Source: Clostridiales bacterium UBA1779
GTDB lineage: Bacteria; Bacillota; Clostridia; Oscillospirales; CAG-272
DNA: 42,923 nucleotides
Assembly: GCA_002314565.1 (NCBI GenBank)
Contig: DCGL01000066.1
Span: forward strand, 19,146-62,068
Direction of reading: 5' to 3'
Shown here: positions 1 to 7,822 of the stretch, piece after piece
How the letters are laid out: each line of letters opens with the position of its first letter
Position numbering within the stretch: position 1 is the first letter of the stretch
Translations under genes and position numbers: made by a program
Notes under the pieces: generated by a model
Database searches by the model: none
Seen by the model: the letters and a program-made list of their open reading frames with translations, nothing else
What the model was told of the DNA's origin: nothing

Positions 1-1482
1 GCCCGCGTCGGATATACCGCTGACGTGAATAAATTTGCCGTCGCACAGAATATGGCAGTTCTTGAGACGAACGGAAAAGCAAGTGCAAGCTTCTTCTTCG
101 TAAACGTTGACCTGCCGCAGAAATACTGCACTGACGGATATTCGAATTTCTCAATTTCCGGAGGTATGTTCAAGTGCAACGGAAAAATGAAATTCATTGC
201 CTTTGCCTGCGCAGAGAACGTACGCTTTGAAAACATACTGATAAAGGACATTCCCAACAATCACGCATTCCAGATTGAGGGAAGCGAAAACGTCACTCTG
301 TGTAACCTTATGTTTGCAGGGTACAATTATCCCGAAAACGATCCGGTTCTGACGCGTGAAACGATTCAGCTTGAGCCCACAACCCCGGGTGCTATCGGAA
401 GCAACTACGATACGAACATAATCAAGTGCAACGACGGCGACTATCATCACTGCAGAAACGTCAGAATCACGGGCTGTTATTTCGGAGCAAGTGATAAGTA
501 CGGTCCTCAGCTCGTGGCAGTCGGACATCACAGCGCGTCAGGCGGTCTTGTCTGCGACGGATTTGAATTCTGCGATAACGTTGTGGACAATCCTCTTTAC
601 TGCGGACTGCATCTTCCGAACTATATTAACGTTACTGTCAGCGGAAACAAGTTCATTTCGACAGAGAAGTACGGAACGAAGTCCCTTGCTGCAGATACTG
701 CACTCATTTCTCTCTATTACTTCGATAAAACGCTTACCTATACGGATCCGACAGGTTCAAAGATTACTTATCTGTATAATTACGAATTGCCCGGATGCCA
801 GAATTTTGAGATTTTCAATAACGAGTTTGAAATCGGCGGAGATACCTATCTGCGTGCCTTCAGATGCATCGGTCTCAACAATACCTTCCGCAATTATGCA
901 GAATACGTAAGCGGAGGTGCACTGAGAGCAACGGAATACACAGGAAAGGCTTTTCTTCAGGACGGATACCTGATTAAGACCAACTGTATGTACAATATCA
1001 ACGTATACGACAACGTATTCAACGTCGTTTCTCAACCCAAGTATTCAAACTGCTTTATGTATGTTCAGAACGTCTGCGGCTTTACCTGTGAAAACAATAA
1101 GGTGAACCTTGCCGACGGTGTCAAATTCTCAATGGAATGGAACGGCGTTAACGGGGTTAACGGCGAAGCAATACTTATGGGAAAGAATACGTATACAAGA
1201 AAAATCAATTTAATGAAGAGCGACACAGTAAAAGTATACTTCGTATTCAACGGAAAAACTGAAATTCTTCCCGTAACCGGGAAAGCAACCGTTTCGCTTC
1301 TTTCCGACGGAAACGGCAGTATTGATCTTACAAACGATGAAAACGGCAATCTGTATGTGAACGTTACTCCGTTTGACGGATACGTTTTTTCCGGCTGGAC
1401 AAATAAAGACGGCACACCCATTGACTTCACTTCGGCACTGCAGAACGACGATTCATATACGGCTAATTTCGTTAATAAATAA
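1..1482 (+). CDS. Right-handed beta-helix surface protein, 5'-truncated
   Basis: The reading frame is open from base 1, so the N-terminus and any signal peptide lie outside the window; GTG at 25 is only an internal codon. The visible 490 or so residues are rich in short Asn/Gly/aromatic repeats (for example ENVRFENILIKDIPNN and NYINVTVSGNKF), typical of pectate-lyase-like parallel beta-helix rungs. The last 60 residues (VNVTPFDGYVFSGWT) resemble the bacterial repeat seen in Listeria-Bacteroides surface proteins, a wall or ligand-binding module. By family the protein could be a polysaccharide lyase or hydrolase acting on pectin, but no catalytic signature can be named from this fragment. It converges with the isomerase-like gene across a shared inverted repeat. 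Fold call is good; substrate unknown. Confidence 0.7.
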   Translation, partial: ARVGYTADVNKFAVAQNMAVLETNGKASASFFFVNVDLPQKYCTDGYSNFSISGGMFKCNGKMKFIAFACAENVRFENILIKDIPNNHAFQIEGSENVTLCNLMFAGYNYPENDPVLTRETIQLEPTTPGAIGSNYDTNIIKCNDGDYHHCRNVRITGCYFGASDKYGPQLVAVGHHSASGGLVCDGFEFCDNVVDNPLYCGLHLPNYINVTVSGNKFISTEKYGTKSLAADTALISLYYFDKTLTYTDPTGSKITYLYNYELPGCQNFEIFNNEFEIGGDTYLRAFRCIGLNNTFRNYAEYVSGGALRATEYTGKAFLQDGYLIKTNCMYNINVYDNVFNVVSQPKYSNCFMYVQNVCGFTCENNKVNLADGVKFSMEWNGVNGVNGEAILMGKNTYTRKINLMKSDTVKVYFVFNGKTEILPVTGKATVSLLSDGNGSIDLTNDENGNLYVNVTPFDGYVFSGWTNKDGTPIDFTSALQNDDSYTANFVNK

Positions 1483-1486
1483 AATA

Positions 1487-1550
1487 CTGACAGGGGACGG
1501 TTTTATTCAGTCAGCTTTTGTCGCTGACCGGACAAACCGTCCCCTGTCAG
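1487..1550. repeat. Long inverted repeat with nested hairpin between convergent genes
   Basis: Arms of 17 bp (1487-1503 and 1534-1550, core GACAGGGGACGGTTT) are perfect complements. An inner hairpin GTCAGC/GCTGAC (1510-1515, 1523-1528) sits in the loop. There is no long T-run on either side. It could end transcription from both convergent genes, but the nested layout looks more like a REP/MITE-type element than a simple terminator. Confidence 0.7.
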
Positions 1551-1571
1551 ATTATGGATTATCTGCTTTTC

Positions 1572-2996
1572 TTACTTGATTATCACTGGATTGAAGCCCA
1601 TGAATTTTGCAAATGCTTCAAGCTCTGCCGGACTTACGTTATACACGAGAGCTGAATGATGAGTTCCGCCGGCTTCGGAATACTTCTTGAGGAAGTCGCC
1701 GACAGGCATCAGCGGATCAACCCAGCCCTGAACTACGTTGGCATAAGCTCCGACGGGGGAACCGTCGTCGGTCATCCGTACGGGAGCTATTATCAGGTCG
1801 AAACGTCCGTTTTCAGCGTCAAGGGGCACAAGGTTAACAAAGACAGCGTCGCCGGGACGGAAGCATCCGCCCATAACCACGGTATCACCGGTTGCGTCGT
1901 ATACGAAATGATCGTCGCTGATTACAGGTCTGAATTTTGAGAGAGTTGTGTTCATCTCGCCGTAATGGTTGAGATAAATCAGATTCTTTTCCCAGTCAGG
2001 GCAGAACATTTCGGCAAAGCTGACCATCGGATATACGCTCATAAGAGCACCGACAAGACCGGCTGTCAACGTGTCTCCTTCCCCGGCATAACCGCGTCCC
2101 ATTTCCATTTCCTTGCAGGCTTCAGTGAATGGCATCTTGAGCATTCCGTTGTCATAAACGTGCAGGAAGTTTATTGACAAGGCTGTCAGCTTTTCATCCT
2201 CAGCCCAGCGGCGAATTGCAAGTCCCGCCTTTGTTGCAAGACGGTAATTCTCGTAAGATTTTGAGAGCACGTTGTATTTTGCAGCATCAGACTTGAGCTC
2301 CGCGTCAACTTCTGCATCGGTAATCGAATTCTGAATCTTCTTTATGTACTCCTTCTCAAGATGAACGACCTCGGCACCGATCTGCTTCTTCATTACGTCG
2401 TCGTCAATGAGGAAATCGCCCATTCCTTCAAAGCGGAAGCCTGCAAGACCTATTCTTGCGTGTCTGAAGCTTCTGGCGGCCTCAGCAGCACGGCAGAGAG
2501 CGCAGAGTTCGCTTACAACGCTGCTGTGGAAAGCGTGGCCTGCAACGATTGTAAAGGGAATTGAGCGGCGTTTGAGCATACTGCACATTTCCTGAACGCC
2601 GTGAATGCCGTGGTTGGGATTCGACCTTTCCTCATAAGGAGCAGCACTGAGAAAATCGTAGTCAGGTGTGGTATCAAAAACAACAATCGGAGCCTTGAGT
2701 GAGACGAGAGAATCGATGGCCTCAAGAGAGGGGGAATAAGCTATATGCTGTGTGACTATGGCTGCAATTTCGGGGTCTGCGTTGAACTTTGCAGCAGCTG
2801 CTTCAAATTCGGGCTTAATCCTGCACAGACCGTCGCGGCAGACGTCTGTCGGCGGAAGTACGACCTCGAAGCCCTGACTCTCAATCATTGAAATCAGGGT
2901 GTTCATAAATTTTACGAGCGGAATTCTTCTCTCGGGATGTCCGTCGTCATAAAGCTTGGTATAAAAGGGAAGATATGCAATCTTTATTTTTTTCAT
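1572..2996 (-). CDS. L-arabinose/L-fucose isomerase-family protein
   Basis: A 474-residue protein of the FucI/AraA fold, which interconverts aldoses and ketoses with a divalent metal in the cytosol. The C-terminal GGTHHSALVYNVSPAEL matches the GGxHH motif of arabinose isomerases, whose histidine binds the metal. Earlier motifs GYAGEGD, EMFCPDW and NHYGEMN carry further candidate metal ligands. It is somewhat shorter than E. coli AraA (500 residues) and diverged, so the real sugar is uncertain; many such proteins are labelled only by superfamily. Start chosen at ATG 2996 because GGAG lies 8 nt upstream; an upstream in-frame start at 3047 has no ribosome site. No kinase or epimerase gene is adjacent, unlike a classical ara operon. 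Confidence 0.8.
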   Translation of the reverse strand: MKKIKIAYLPFYTKLYDDGHPERRIPLVKFMNTLISMIESQGFEVVLPPTDVCRDGLCRIKPEFEAAAAKFNADPEIAAIVTQHIAYSPSLEAIDSLVSLKAPIVVFDTTPDYDFLSAAPYEERSNPNHGIHGVQEMCSMLKRRSIPFTIVAGHAFHSSVVSELCALCRAAEAARSFRHARIGLAGFRFEGMGDFLIDDDVMKKQIGAEVVHLEKEYIKKIQNSITDAEVDAELKSDAAKYNVLSKSYENYRLATKAGLAIRRWAEDEKLTALSINFLHVYDNGMLKMPFTEACKEMEMGRGYAGEGDTLTAGLVGALMSVYPMVSFAEMFCPDWEKNLIYLNHYGEMNTTLSKFRPVISDDHFVYDATGDTVVMGGCFRPGDAVFVNLVPLDAENGRFDLIIAPVRMTDDGSPVGAYANVVQGWVDPLMPVGDFLKKYSEAGGTHHSALVYNVSPAELEAFAKFMGFNPVIIK

Positions 2997-3017
2997 AGTA
3001 TCTACTCCGTATAATAT

Positions 3018-3044
3018 GATTTCTCGAAAAGAGATTAAATCATA
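3018..3044. promoter_or_regulatory. Leader inverted repeat upstream of isomerase-like gene
   Basis: Imperfect inverted repeat (ATGATTTCTC and GAGATTAAATCAT) about 20 nt upstream of the start codon at 2996. It could be an operator or leader hairpin. No clear -35/-10 pair was found beside it. Confidence 0.3.
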
Positions 3045-3118
3045 CAAATCCTTTTTTTAAACTGATTATTCGTGCGAAAAACAATATTGTCGGTTTTGTA
3101 TTGGAAGAAGTCCAAAGT

Positions 3119-3745
3119 TCAATCTTCAAGTGCTTTGCGTATAACTGAAGCTACCTGTTCGGCAAGGGCGGTATAACCCGCTTCGTTCGGATGAATTCCG
3201 TCCTCGGAAATAAAGTCCTCAAGATGTGCATCCATAATTGAGTAAAGGTCGTCAATCCGGACTCCTTCTTCGGTATACATTTTAACTGCAGCTTCGTTGT
3301 ATTCGCGTATTCCGGCATTCCAGGGTTCCTGAGCATCTGTCAGAAAGCGTTTCGGGAAGGCCCTGTCGGTGTTTTCAAGGGCGTTGATTGCCTTTCGTTC
3401 ATTAAGACGCTTGCCTCCCGGAATGGAGGTTGCCCAGATAAGCTTGTCGCCGTATTCTCGTGCAAGGCGCGCCAGACGTTTGTTGTCATAGAGATATTCC
3501 TCAAGGGTGGAGAAGTGGTCACCGAAGGGAGAAACGTGGTGAAGATCCCAGATACCGTTATTCCAGTGAATCACGTCGTAATGGCGCTCTCCTGCCCAGA
3601 TGGTGAAATTCCAGTATGTCTTTTTTGTATATGCGCAGTTATCATCGGGAAAATAAACGTCGGCTATATCCTCAAGCAGAGCACGTACTTTTTTGCAGTA
3701 ACCGATTCTTATTGAATCGCCGAGAAGAAGAACACTTTTTTTCAT
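3119..3745 (-). CDS. SGNH/GDSL-family hydrolase
   Basis: A 208-residue cytosolic-looking protein with the SGNH esterase blocks in order: GDSIRIG near residue 9 (nucleophile Ser), WNNGIWDL near residue 61 (oxyanion Asn), and DGIHPNEAGY near the C-terminus (catalytic Asp/His). The family removes acyl groups, often acetyl, from glycans or lipids. There is no signal peptide, so the substrate is probably an imported oligosaccharide or a small ester. GAAAGG lies 11 nt before ATG 3745. It is on the same strand as the isomerase-like gene, 122 bp upstream of it, so the two could form a loose operon; this suggests removal of acetyl groups from plant-wall oligomers. Substrate is inference. Confidence 0.82.
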   Translation of the reverse strand: MKKSVLLLGDSIRIGYCKKVRALLEDIADVYFPDDNCAYTKKTYWNFTIWAGERHYDVIHWNNGIWDLHHVSPFGDHFSTLEEYLYDNKRLARLAREYGDKLIWATSIPGGKRLNERKAINALENTDRAFPKRFLTDAQEPWNAGIREYNEAAVKMYTEEGVRIDDLYSIMDAHLEDFISEDGIHPNEAGYTALAEQVASVIRKALED

Positions 3746-3780
3746 TTGGGAAAAGACCTTTCTAAGTTATATTAGTGATT

Positions 3781-3912
3781 TATATACGCGAATTGTATAT
3801 GTGAATTTTATAAGCGAATAATATAAGCGAATAATATAAGCGAATAATATAAGCGAATAATATACGTGATAATATACATTATAATATACGTGAATTACAT
3901 ACGCGCATATTA
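3781..3912. repeat. 13-bp AT-rich tandem repeat upstream of SGNH hydrolase
   Basis: Four perfect head-to-tail copies of TATAAGCGAATAA occupy 3809-3860, flanked on both sides by decayed 12-13 bp units (TATACGTGATAA, TATACATTATAA, TATACGTGAATTA). On the minus strand each unit offers a TATTAT-like -10 element just upstream of the SGNH hydrolase gene. Together with the tRNA promoter this fills the gene-free stretch 3746-4067. Confidence 0.85.
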
Positions 3913-4026
3913 TACCACAATTATGTTGCGTTTTTTCTTTGATTTTATAAAAACGCAAAATAAAGAGGAATTTGATATGCACAGCGACAAAAATCCGAAA
4001 AAATGGTAAAAAACCCAAAAAAAGAC

Positions 4027-4055
4027 TTGCAATTGCGGTCTCTTTGTGGTATAAT
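4027..4055 (+). promoter_or_regulatory. tRNA-Val promoter
   Basis: TTGCAA at 4027-4032, exactly 17 bp, then TATAAT at 4050-4055. The tRNA begins 12 nt after the -10 box. Confidence 0.75.
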
Positions 4056-4067
4056 AATGAGCGTTGC

Positions 4068-4144
4068 GGAGGCATAGCTCAGCTGGTTAGAGTACTTGCT
4101 TGACATGCAAGGGGTCACTGGTTCGATTCCAGTTGTCTCCACCA
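4068..4144 (+). tRNA. tRNA-Val(GAC)
   Basis: A full cloverleaf can be drawn. The acceptor stem is GGAGGCA with TGTCTCC (one G-U pair). The D stem is GCTC/GAGT, the anticodon stem CTTGC/GCAAG with loop TTGACAT, and the T arm ACTGG-TTCGATT-CCAGT. The anticodon at 4102-4104 is GAC, reading GUC/GUU valine codons. The discriminator is A and the CCA end is encoded (4142-4144). Confidence 0.95.
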
Positions 4145-4152
4145 CTTGAAGG

Positions 4153-4182
4153 CAGACCGATTTGTTCGGTCTGTTTTTTTTT
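4153..4182 (+). terminator. Rho-independent terminator of tRNA-Val
   Basis: Perfect 8-bp stem CAGACCGA/TCGGTCTG with a 5-nt loop, followed by nine T residues. Confidence 0.9.
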
Positions 4183-4202
4183 GCAATTTTCCTGACGTTA
4201 AT

Positions 4203-4375
4203 ATCAGTGAGGTAGAATTGCGAAAAACAGGATTTCTACCTCACTGATTTTTTTGATTTTGAAAAAACAGTGAGGTATATCAATAAAAAACGACAGCCGT
4301 ACCTCACTGATTTTTGATAATGAAATAATTCAGTGAGGTAGAATTGCGAAAAAGAGGATTTCTACCTCACTGATT
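4203..4375. repeat. Three tandem stem-loops sharing CAGTGAGGTA arms
   Basis: Three inverted repeats follow one another: arms at 4203-4217/4234-4248, 4268-4277/4300-4309 and 4328-4343/4360-4375. All share CAGTGAGGTA with TACCTCACTG. The first and third are nearly the same over about 45 bp, with a loop starting TTGCGAAAAA; the second has a different loop. The pattern resembles a BIME-like cluster of REP sequences. No coding frame spans it. It forms part of the gene-free stretch 4145-4503. Confidence 0.85.
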
Positions 4376-4395
4376 GCCAATACAAAGTCTCTTCC

Positions 4396-4470
4396 GGCAC
4401 GGCTGCACCGTGCCATTTGCAGGAAATCCGGTTAACCGTCAAAGGCGGTTAACCGGATTTCCTGCTTTTT
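4396..4470. terminator. Double hairpin with 20-bp perfect stem before SBP gene
   Basis: GGCACGG/CCGTGCC (4396-4402, 4408-4414) is followed by a perfect 20-bp inverted repeat (4419-4438 and 4446-4465, centred on CCGGTTAACCG) and TTTTT at 4466-4470 on the plus strand. The T-run suits a plus-strand terminator. It may also stop minus-strand transcription from the solute-binding gene ending at 4504, although that side lacks a T-run. Confidence 0.6.
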
Positions 4471-4503
4471 GAATTAGCTATCTTTTTATTAAATTATGCT
4501 TTA

Positions 4504-6042
4504 TCAGTCACGCAGGTTTTCAAGTTTGCTATTGAGAACGTCGCAGACAATACCGTACGCGCTTTCGAACTTTTTGATGCTTGCAGCACCGCTGTTTGCT
4601 GAGGAGACTATATCACGCATTTTATTCTGCCAGTAGAACATTGAGACGTACATATAGATGCTGTCCATTTCGATTGAATTATAAATTAAATCGAGCATCT
4701 TTTTGCTTTCGATGTTGTTCATATACCTGTAAGACATAGCAGTGTCGTAGTAAGCGGGGAAGACTTTATCACAGCTCTCGGCGCATATTTTTTCATATAC
4801 GTGAGATACCATATCAATTCTGTCGTCACCGACGTTGCTGACAATTGAAATTACAGAAAGCTGATCCTGAACGTAGCCGTGATAGCTTTCCTGTTCTTTG
4901 TCATACTTGGGAAAGGGAACAATTCCGTAATCTCCGCTGAATTCGGAGGCTGTAAGAGTTTCTTCTATCTCCCCGAGTCGGACGCAGGCCATAAGACATT
5001 TTTCTTCGGCAAACATAGTTATTCTTGTTTTGTTATAAGAAACGTCGCTTTCACCGACAGCGGTAATATCAAGTGAATCAGAGGATTTAACAATCAGCTG
5101 CTGTACCAAATCAACTGCATTGATGAGCTTGTCGGCGTCAATGGTCAGGTGATATAAGCCTTCCTTGTCCTGGTTCAGGAAGCGGATTCCGAAAGAAGTC
5201 CAGTATGGGTCAACTGATGTCAGAGTGCCCGAAACGAAGCCGTAAAAATCTTCCTCATCCTTTTTCTGGTTACCGTTTACATCCTTATAAGTGTCTTTGA
5301 TAAGTTCAAGCTGCTTTTCGATGGTCCATTCGCCGTTGACGGTGAGTTCATAAAGATCCGGAAGGTTGTGGCTGTTAAAAAGATCCTTGTTGTATATTGT
5401 GACGTAGAGGTTCCTGATCAGTGAAATTGAAAACATACCCGTTGCAGTATACTGCTGAGTGGGAAGTCCCATACCTTCATTGTATCCCTGCGCCAAGTAG
5501 TGCTTTTCAAGGTTTACGTTGTCAAGTTCTTTGAGATTGTAAAAATCGCCTTCGACTACGTATGGGGTCTGTATCCATCCTCCCATGGTGCAGATATCAT
5601 AGGCGGTCTCACCGGCTTTGACGAGAACGGAGATCTGTTCGGGAACGTAGGATTCAGATGTTGAATCCGAAAGAGTGATTTTGAACTTTACGTTCAAATC
5701 CTTTTCAACCTGTGCGTTTCTCTTGAAAACGGCGTCGTTTACTATATTGCCTTCTATTTCAGTTGTATAGAATTCATCCTTCGTACCGTTATGTCCCGTT
5801 GCATAAATTGAGATTACTTCACCGCCGTAATCTTCGTTCTTCAGGTCACAGGTGAAATTCGGGTCGGAGGTTTCAACAGGCTCGGTATTATCCGGTTCCG
5901 ACGTTGATACAAGAGCTTCGGATGTGGTTGCGGTTTGTGTGCTGTTTTGGGCACAGCCGGCAAACGCCGGCAGTATTGAAACCGTAATAAGAAGAAGTGC
6001 AACCAGAGAAAGGCTTGTTTTTCTGATATTTATTTTTTCCAT
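4504..6042 (-). CDS. Extracellular solute-binding lipoprotein (SBP1)
   Basis: A 512-residue lipoprotein. The signal peptide ends in LPAFAGC with lipid-anchored Cys30, then comes a Ser/Thr/Glu-rich linker and a type-1 sugar-binding-protein-like body. The conserved pieces EGNIVNDAVFKRN, WTIEKQLELIKD and YRYMNNIESKKMLDLI are shared with its neighbour. Near residue 252 a DxNxxxxxDxxDFYG motif looks like a calcium loop. The expected role is capture of a sugar or oligosaccharide outside the membrane for ABC uptake, but no permease or ATPase gene lies nearby. Start is ATG 6042, with GGGG 9 nt upstream. It lies 21 bp after its paralog and is very probably in the same operon. Family sure; ligand unknown. 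Confidence 0.82.
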   Translation of the reverse strand: MEKINIRKTSLSLVALLLITVSILPAFAGCAQNSTQTATTSEALVSTSEPDNTEPVETSDPNFTCDLKNEDYGGEVISIYATGHNGTKDEFYTTEIEGNIVNDAVFKRNAQVEKDLNVKFKITLSDSTSESYVPEQISVLVKAGETAYDICTMGGWIQTPYVVEGDFYNLKELDNVNLEKHYLAQGYNEGMGLPTQQYTATGMFSISLIRNLYVTIYNKDLFNSHNLPDLYELTVNGEWTIEKQLELIKDTYKDVNGNQKKDEEDFYGFVSGTLTSVDPYWTSFGIRFLNQDKEGLYHLTIDADKLINAVDLVQQLIVKSSDSLDITAVGESDVSYNKTRITMFAEEKCLMACVRLGEIEETLTASEFSGDYGIVPFPKYDKEQESYHGYVQDQLSVISIVSNVGDDRIDMVSHVYEKICAESCDKVFPAYYDTAMSYRYMNNIESKKMLDLIYNSIEMDSIYMYVSMFYWQNKMRDIVSSANSGAASIKKFESAYGIVCDVLNSKLENLRD

Positions 6043-6063
6043 TATCAATTACCCCGCGAATAA

Positions 6064-7593
6064 TTATTTAAGCAGCTTTTTGAAGGTATAGTTGAAGCCT
6101 TCGGTTACGATTGAGTAAGCAGAAGAATAACTTTTGATAGCCGAGGCAGGAGTTGAAGTGGCGCCTGCCATATCGCGCATCTTACCGGTCCATGAGAACA
6201 TTGAGTTGTACATATAAACACTGTCGATTTGAATTGAATTGTAGATAAGGTCAAGCATCTTTTTGCTTTCGATGTTGTTCATATATCTGTATGAAAGAGC
6301 TGTTTCATAGAAAGCAGGGAAGACCTTGTCATAGCTTTCGGCGCAGAGTTTTTCAAGTGTGGCACCGACTGCATCGATTCTGTCATCTGCAACAGTATTG
6401 ACAATGGCAATGACTGAAAGCTGATCCTGAACGTAGCCGTAATACTGTTCCTGATCTTTTGAGAGCTTCGGGAAAGGAGCGATTCCGTAATCACCCTTGT
6501 ATTCCGTTGCAGAAAGCTTCTGCTCAATTTCACCGAGTCTGACCTCGACCATAGCGCACTGCTCTTCGGCGAACATATCCGTTCTGACTGTTGAAAGAAC
6601 TGTATCCTCACTGATACTGTTCAGGTCAAAAGTATCGGGATTGCCGACAAGCAGCTTCTGAACCAGTTCGCAGGCATTGATGAGTCTGTCGGGGTCAAGT
6701 GAAAAAACGAAATCGTCATTGTTGTCAACCGACAAAAAGCTGATACCGAATCCGGTCCAGAAAGGATCGGCTGAGGTGTATGTACCTCCTACAAAACCGT
6801 AGAAATCTGCGGAATCACGCACGTTGTTGCCGTTAAGGTCTTTGTAGCTGTCTTTTATGATTTCGAGCAGTTTTTCAATGGTCCATTCACCGTTGACCGT
6901 CAGTTCGTAAAGGTCGGGAAGCTTACGGTCGTTGAAAATGTCTTTGCTGTAAAGAGTGACGTAAAGATTGCGGATCATTGAGAGCGAGAACATACCGGTT
7001 GCGGTGTACTGCTGTTCTGATGTTCCTATGGTTGAGTTGTATCCCTGAGTCCAGTAAAATTTGCCGAGATTCAGATTTTCAACTTCTCTCATATTATAAA
7101 AATCGCCTTCAAGAACGAACGGAGTCTGTGTATATCCGCCCATGGTGCAAAGGTCATACGCCGGGTCACCGGATTTAACAAGGTTGGAAATTTCATTGGG
7201 AACAAACGATTCACCGTTGGAAGTTGACAGAGTGATATTCAGTTTGACGTTAAGATCGTTTTCAACCTGAAGATTCCTTTTATAAACGGCATCGTTTACA
7301 ATGTTTCCTTCGATTTCTTTTGTATAAAATTCATCCGTCGTGGACTGATGACCCGTAGCATAGATGGAGATTGTTTCGCCTGCAAGGTCAAGTCCCTTTA
7401 TGTCGCAGGTGAAATTCGGATCAGTGGTTTCAACGGGCTCGGTTTCAATGGGAGCGGAGGTTGATATAATAGCCTCTGCCGACGTTTCCGTCTGTGTGCC
7501 GTTTTGGGCACAGCCGAAAAGTAAAAGAGTTGAGATGAGCAGCAACACTGACAGTGTTGAAATCAAGGCGTTGCGATGACCGTTTTTTTTCAT
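6064..7593 (-). CDS. Extracellular solute-binding lipoprotein (SBP2), paralog of SBP1
   Basis: A 509-residue lipoprotein, first gene of the minus-strand pair. Lipobox LLLFGC puts the anchored Cys at 28. Much of the body is identical to SBP1 (for example ISIYATGH, PDLYELTVNGEWTIEK, YGYVQDQLSV, SYRYMNNIESKKML), showing a tandem duplication. A calcium-like DxNxxxxxDxxDFYG loop lies near residue 249. ATG 7593 is preceded by GGAGG 5 nt upstream, which beats the earlier in-frame start at 7626. A consensus promoter and an operator-like site lie in its leader (7649-7677, 7614-7630), so expression is probably controlled by the GntR-type regulator at 12623. The duplicated pair may bind related sugars with different affinity; that is inference. 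Confidence 0.82.
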   Translation of the reverse strand: MKKNGHRNALISTLSVLLLISTLLLFGCAQNGTQTETSAEAIISTSAPIETEPVETTDPNFTCDIKGLDLAGETISIYATGHQSTTDEFYTKEIEGNIVNDAVYKRNLQVENDLNVKLNITLSTSNGESFVPNEISNLVKSGDPAYDLCTMGGYTQTPFVLEGDFYNMREVENLNLGKFYWTQGYNSTIGTSEQQYTATGMFSLSMIRNLYVTLYSKDIFNDRKLPDLYELTVNGEWTIEKLLEIIKDSYKDLNGNNVRDSADFYGFVGGTYTSADPFWTGFGISFLSVDNNDDFVFSLDPDRLINACELVQKLLVGNPDTFDLNSISEDTVLSTVRTDMFAEEQCAMVEVRLGEIEQKLSATEYKGDYGIAPFPKLSKDQEQYYGYVQDQLSVIAIVNTVADDRIDAVGATLEKLCAESYDKVFPAFYETALSYRYMNNIESKKMLDLIYNSIQIDSVYMYNSMFSWTGKMRDMAGATSTPASAIKSYSSAYSIVTEGFNYTFKKLLK

Positions 7594-7613
7594 TTTGTCC
7601 TCCGTGAAGTGAT

Positions 7614-7630
7614 AATGATATAACAAATTG
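7614..7630. promoter_or_regulatory. Operator-like site in SBP2 leader
   Basis: AATGATATAACAAATTG, the same 17 bases as at 7789-7805. On the minus strand it lies about 12-28 nt downstream of the predicted start site of SBP2. Confidence 0.6.
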
Positions 7631-7648
7631 CGGCGTTTTTATAGCATT

Positions 7649-7677
7649 ATTATACAATGAAGCGTATTGAAAGTCAA
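7649..7677 (-). promoter_or_regulatory. Promoter of SBP2-SBP1
   Basis: On the minus strand TTGACT (7677-7672), 17 bp, then TATAAT (7654-7649). Near-perfect vegetative sigma consensus. Confidence 0.8.
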
Positions 7678-7736
7678 TTAAAAATCTTATAATCAATAGG
7701 AATCTGTTGTTTTTCTTTATTGTTATTGCTGTTTTC

Positions 7737-7765
7737 TTGACAAATACTTTCGATAATGCTATAAT
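7737..7765 (+). promoter_or_regulatory. Promoter of MBL1-SBP3 operon
   Basis: TTGACA (7737-7742), 17 bp, TATAAT (7760-7765), with TG in the extended -10 position. It diverges from the SBP2 promoter, with the two -35 boxes 59 bp apart. Confidence 0.85.
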
Positions 7766-7788
7766 ATTTTAACTGAAACGAGAAGGCA

Positions 7789-7805
7789 AATGATATAACA
7801 AATTG
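7789..7805. promoter_or_regulatory. Operator-like site in MBL1 leader
   Basis: AATGATATAACAAATTG, identical over 17 bases to the site at 7614-7630. It sits roughly 17-33 nt downstream of the predicted start site and touches the GGAG ribosome site, so a bound repressor could block elongation. Confidence 0.6.
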
Positions 7806-7822
7806 GAGTGTCAATAGCAGAA

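Noticed and set aside
3781..3912. Short direct repeats considered as a CRISPR array
   Set aside because: Units are only 12-13 bp and directly adjacent with no spacers, and no cas gene is present.
3767..4145. Minus-strand frames across the tandem repeat and tRNA
   Set aside because: Products are Tyr/Ile repeats or translations of the tRNA (a typical false 'VETTGIEPVTP'-like peptide); not genes.
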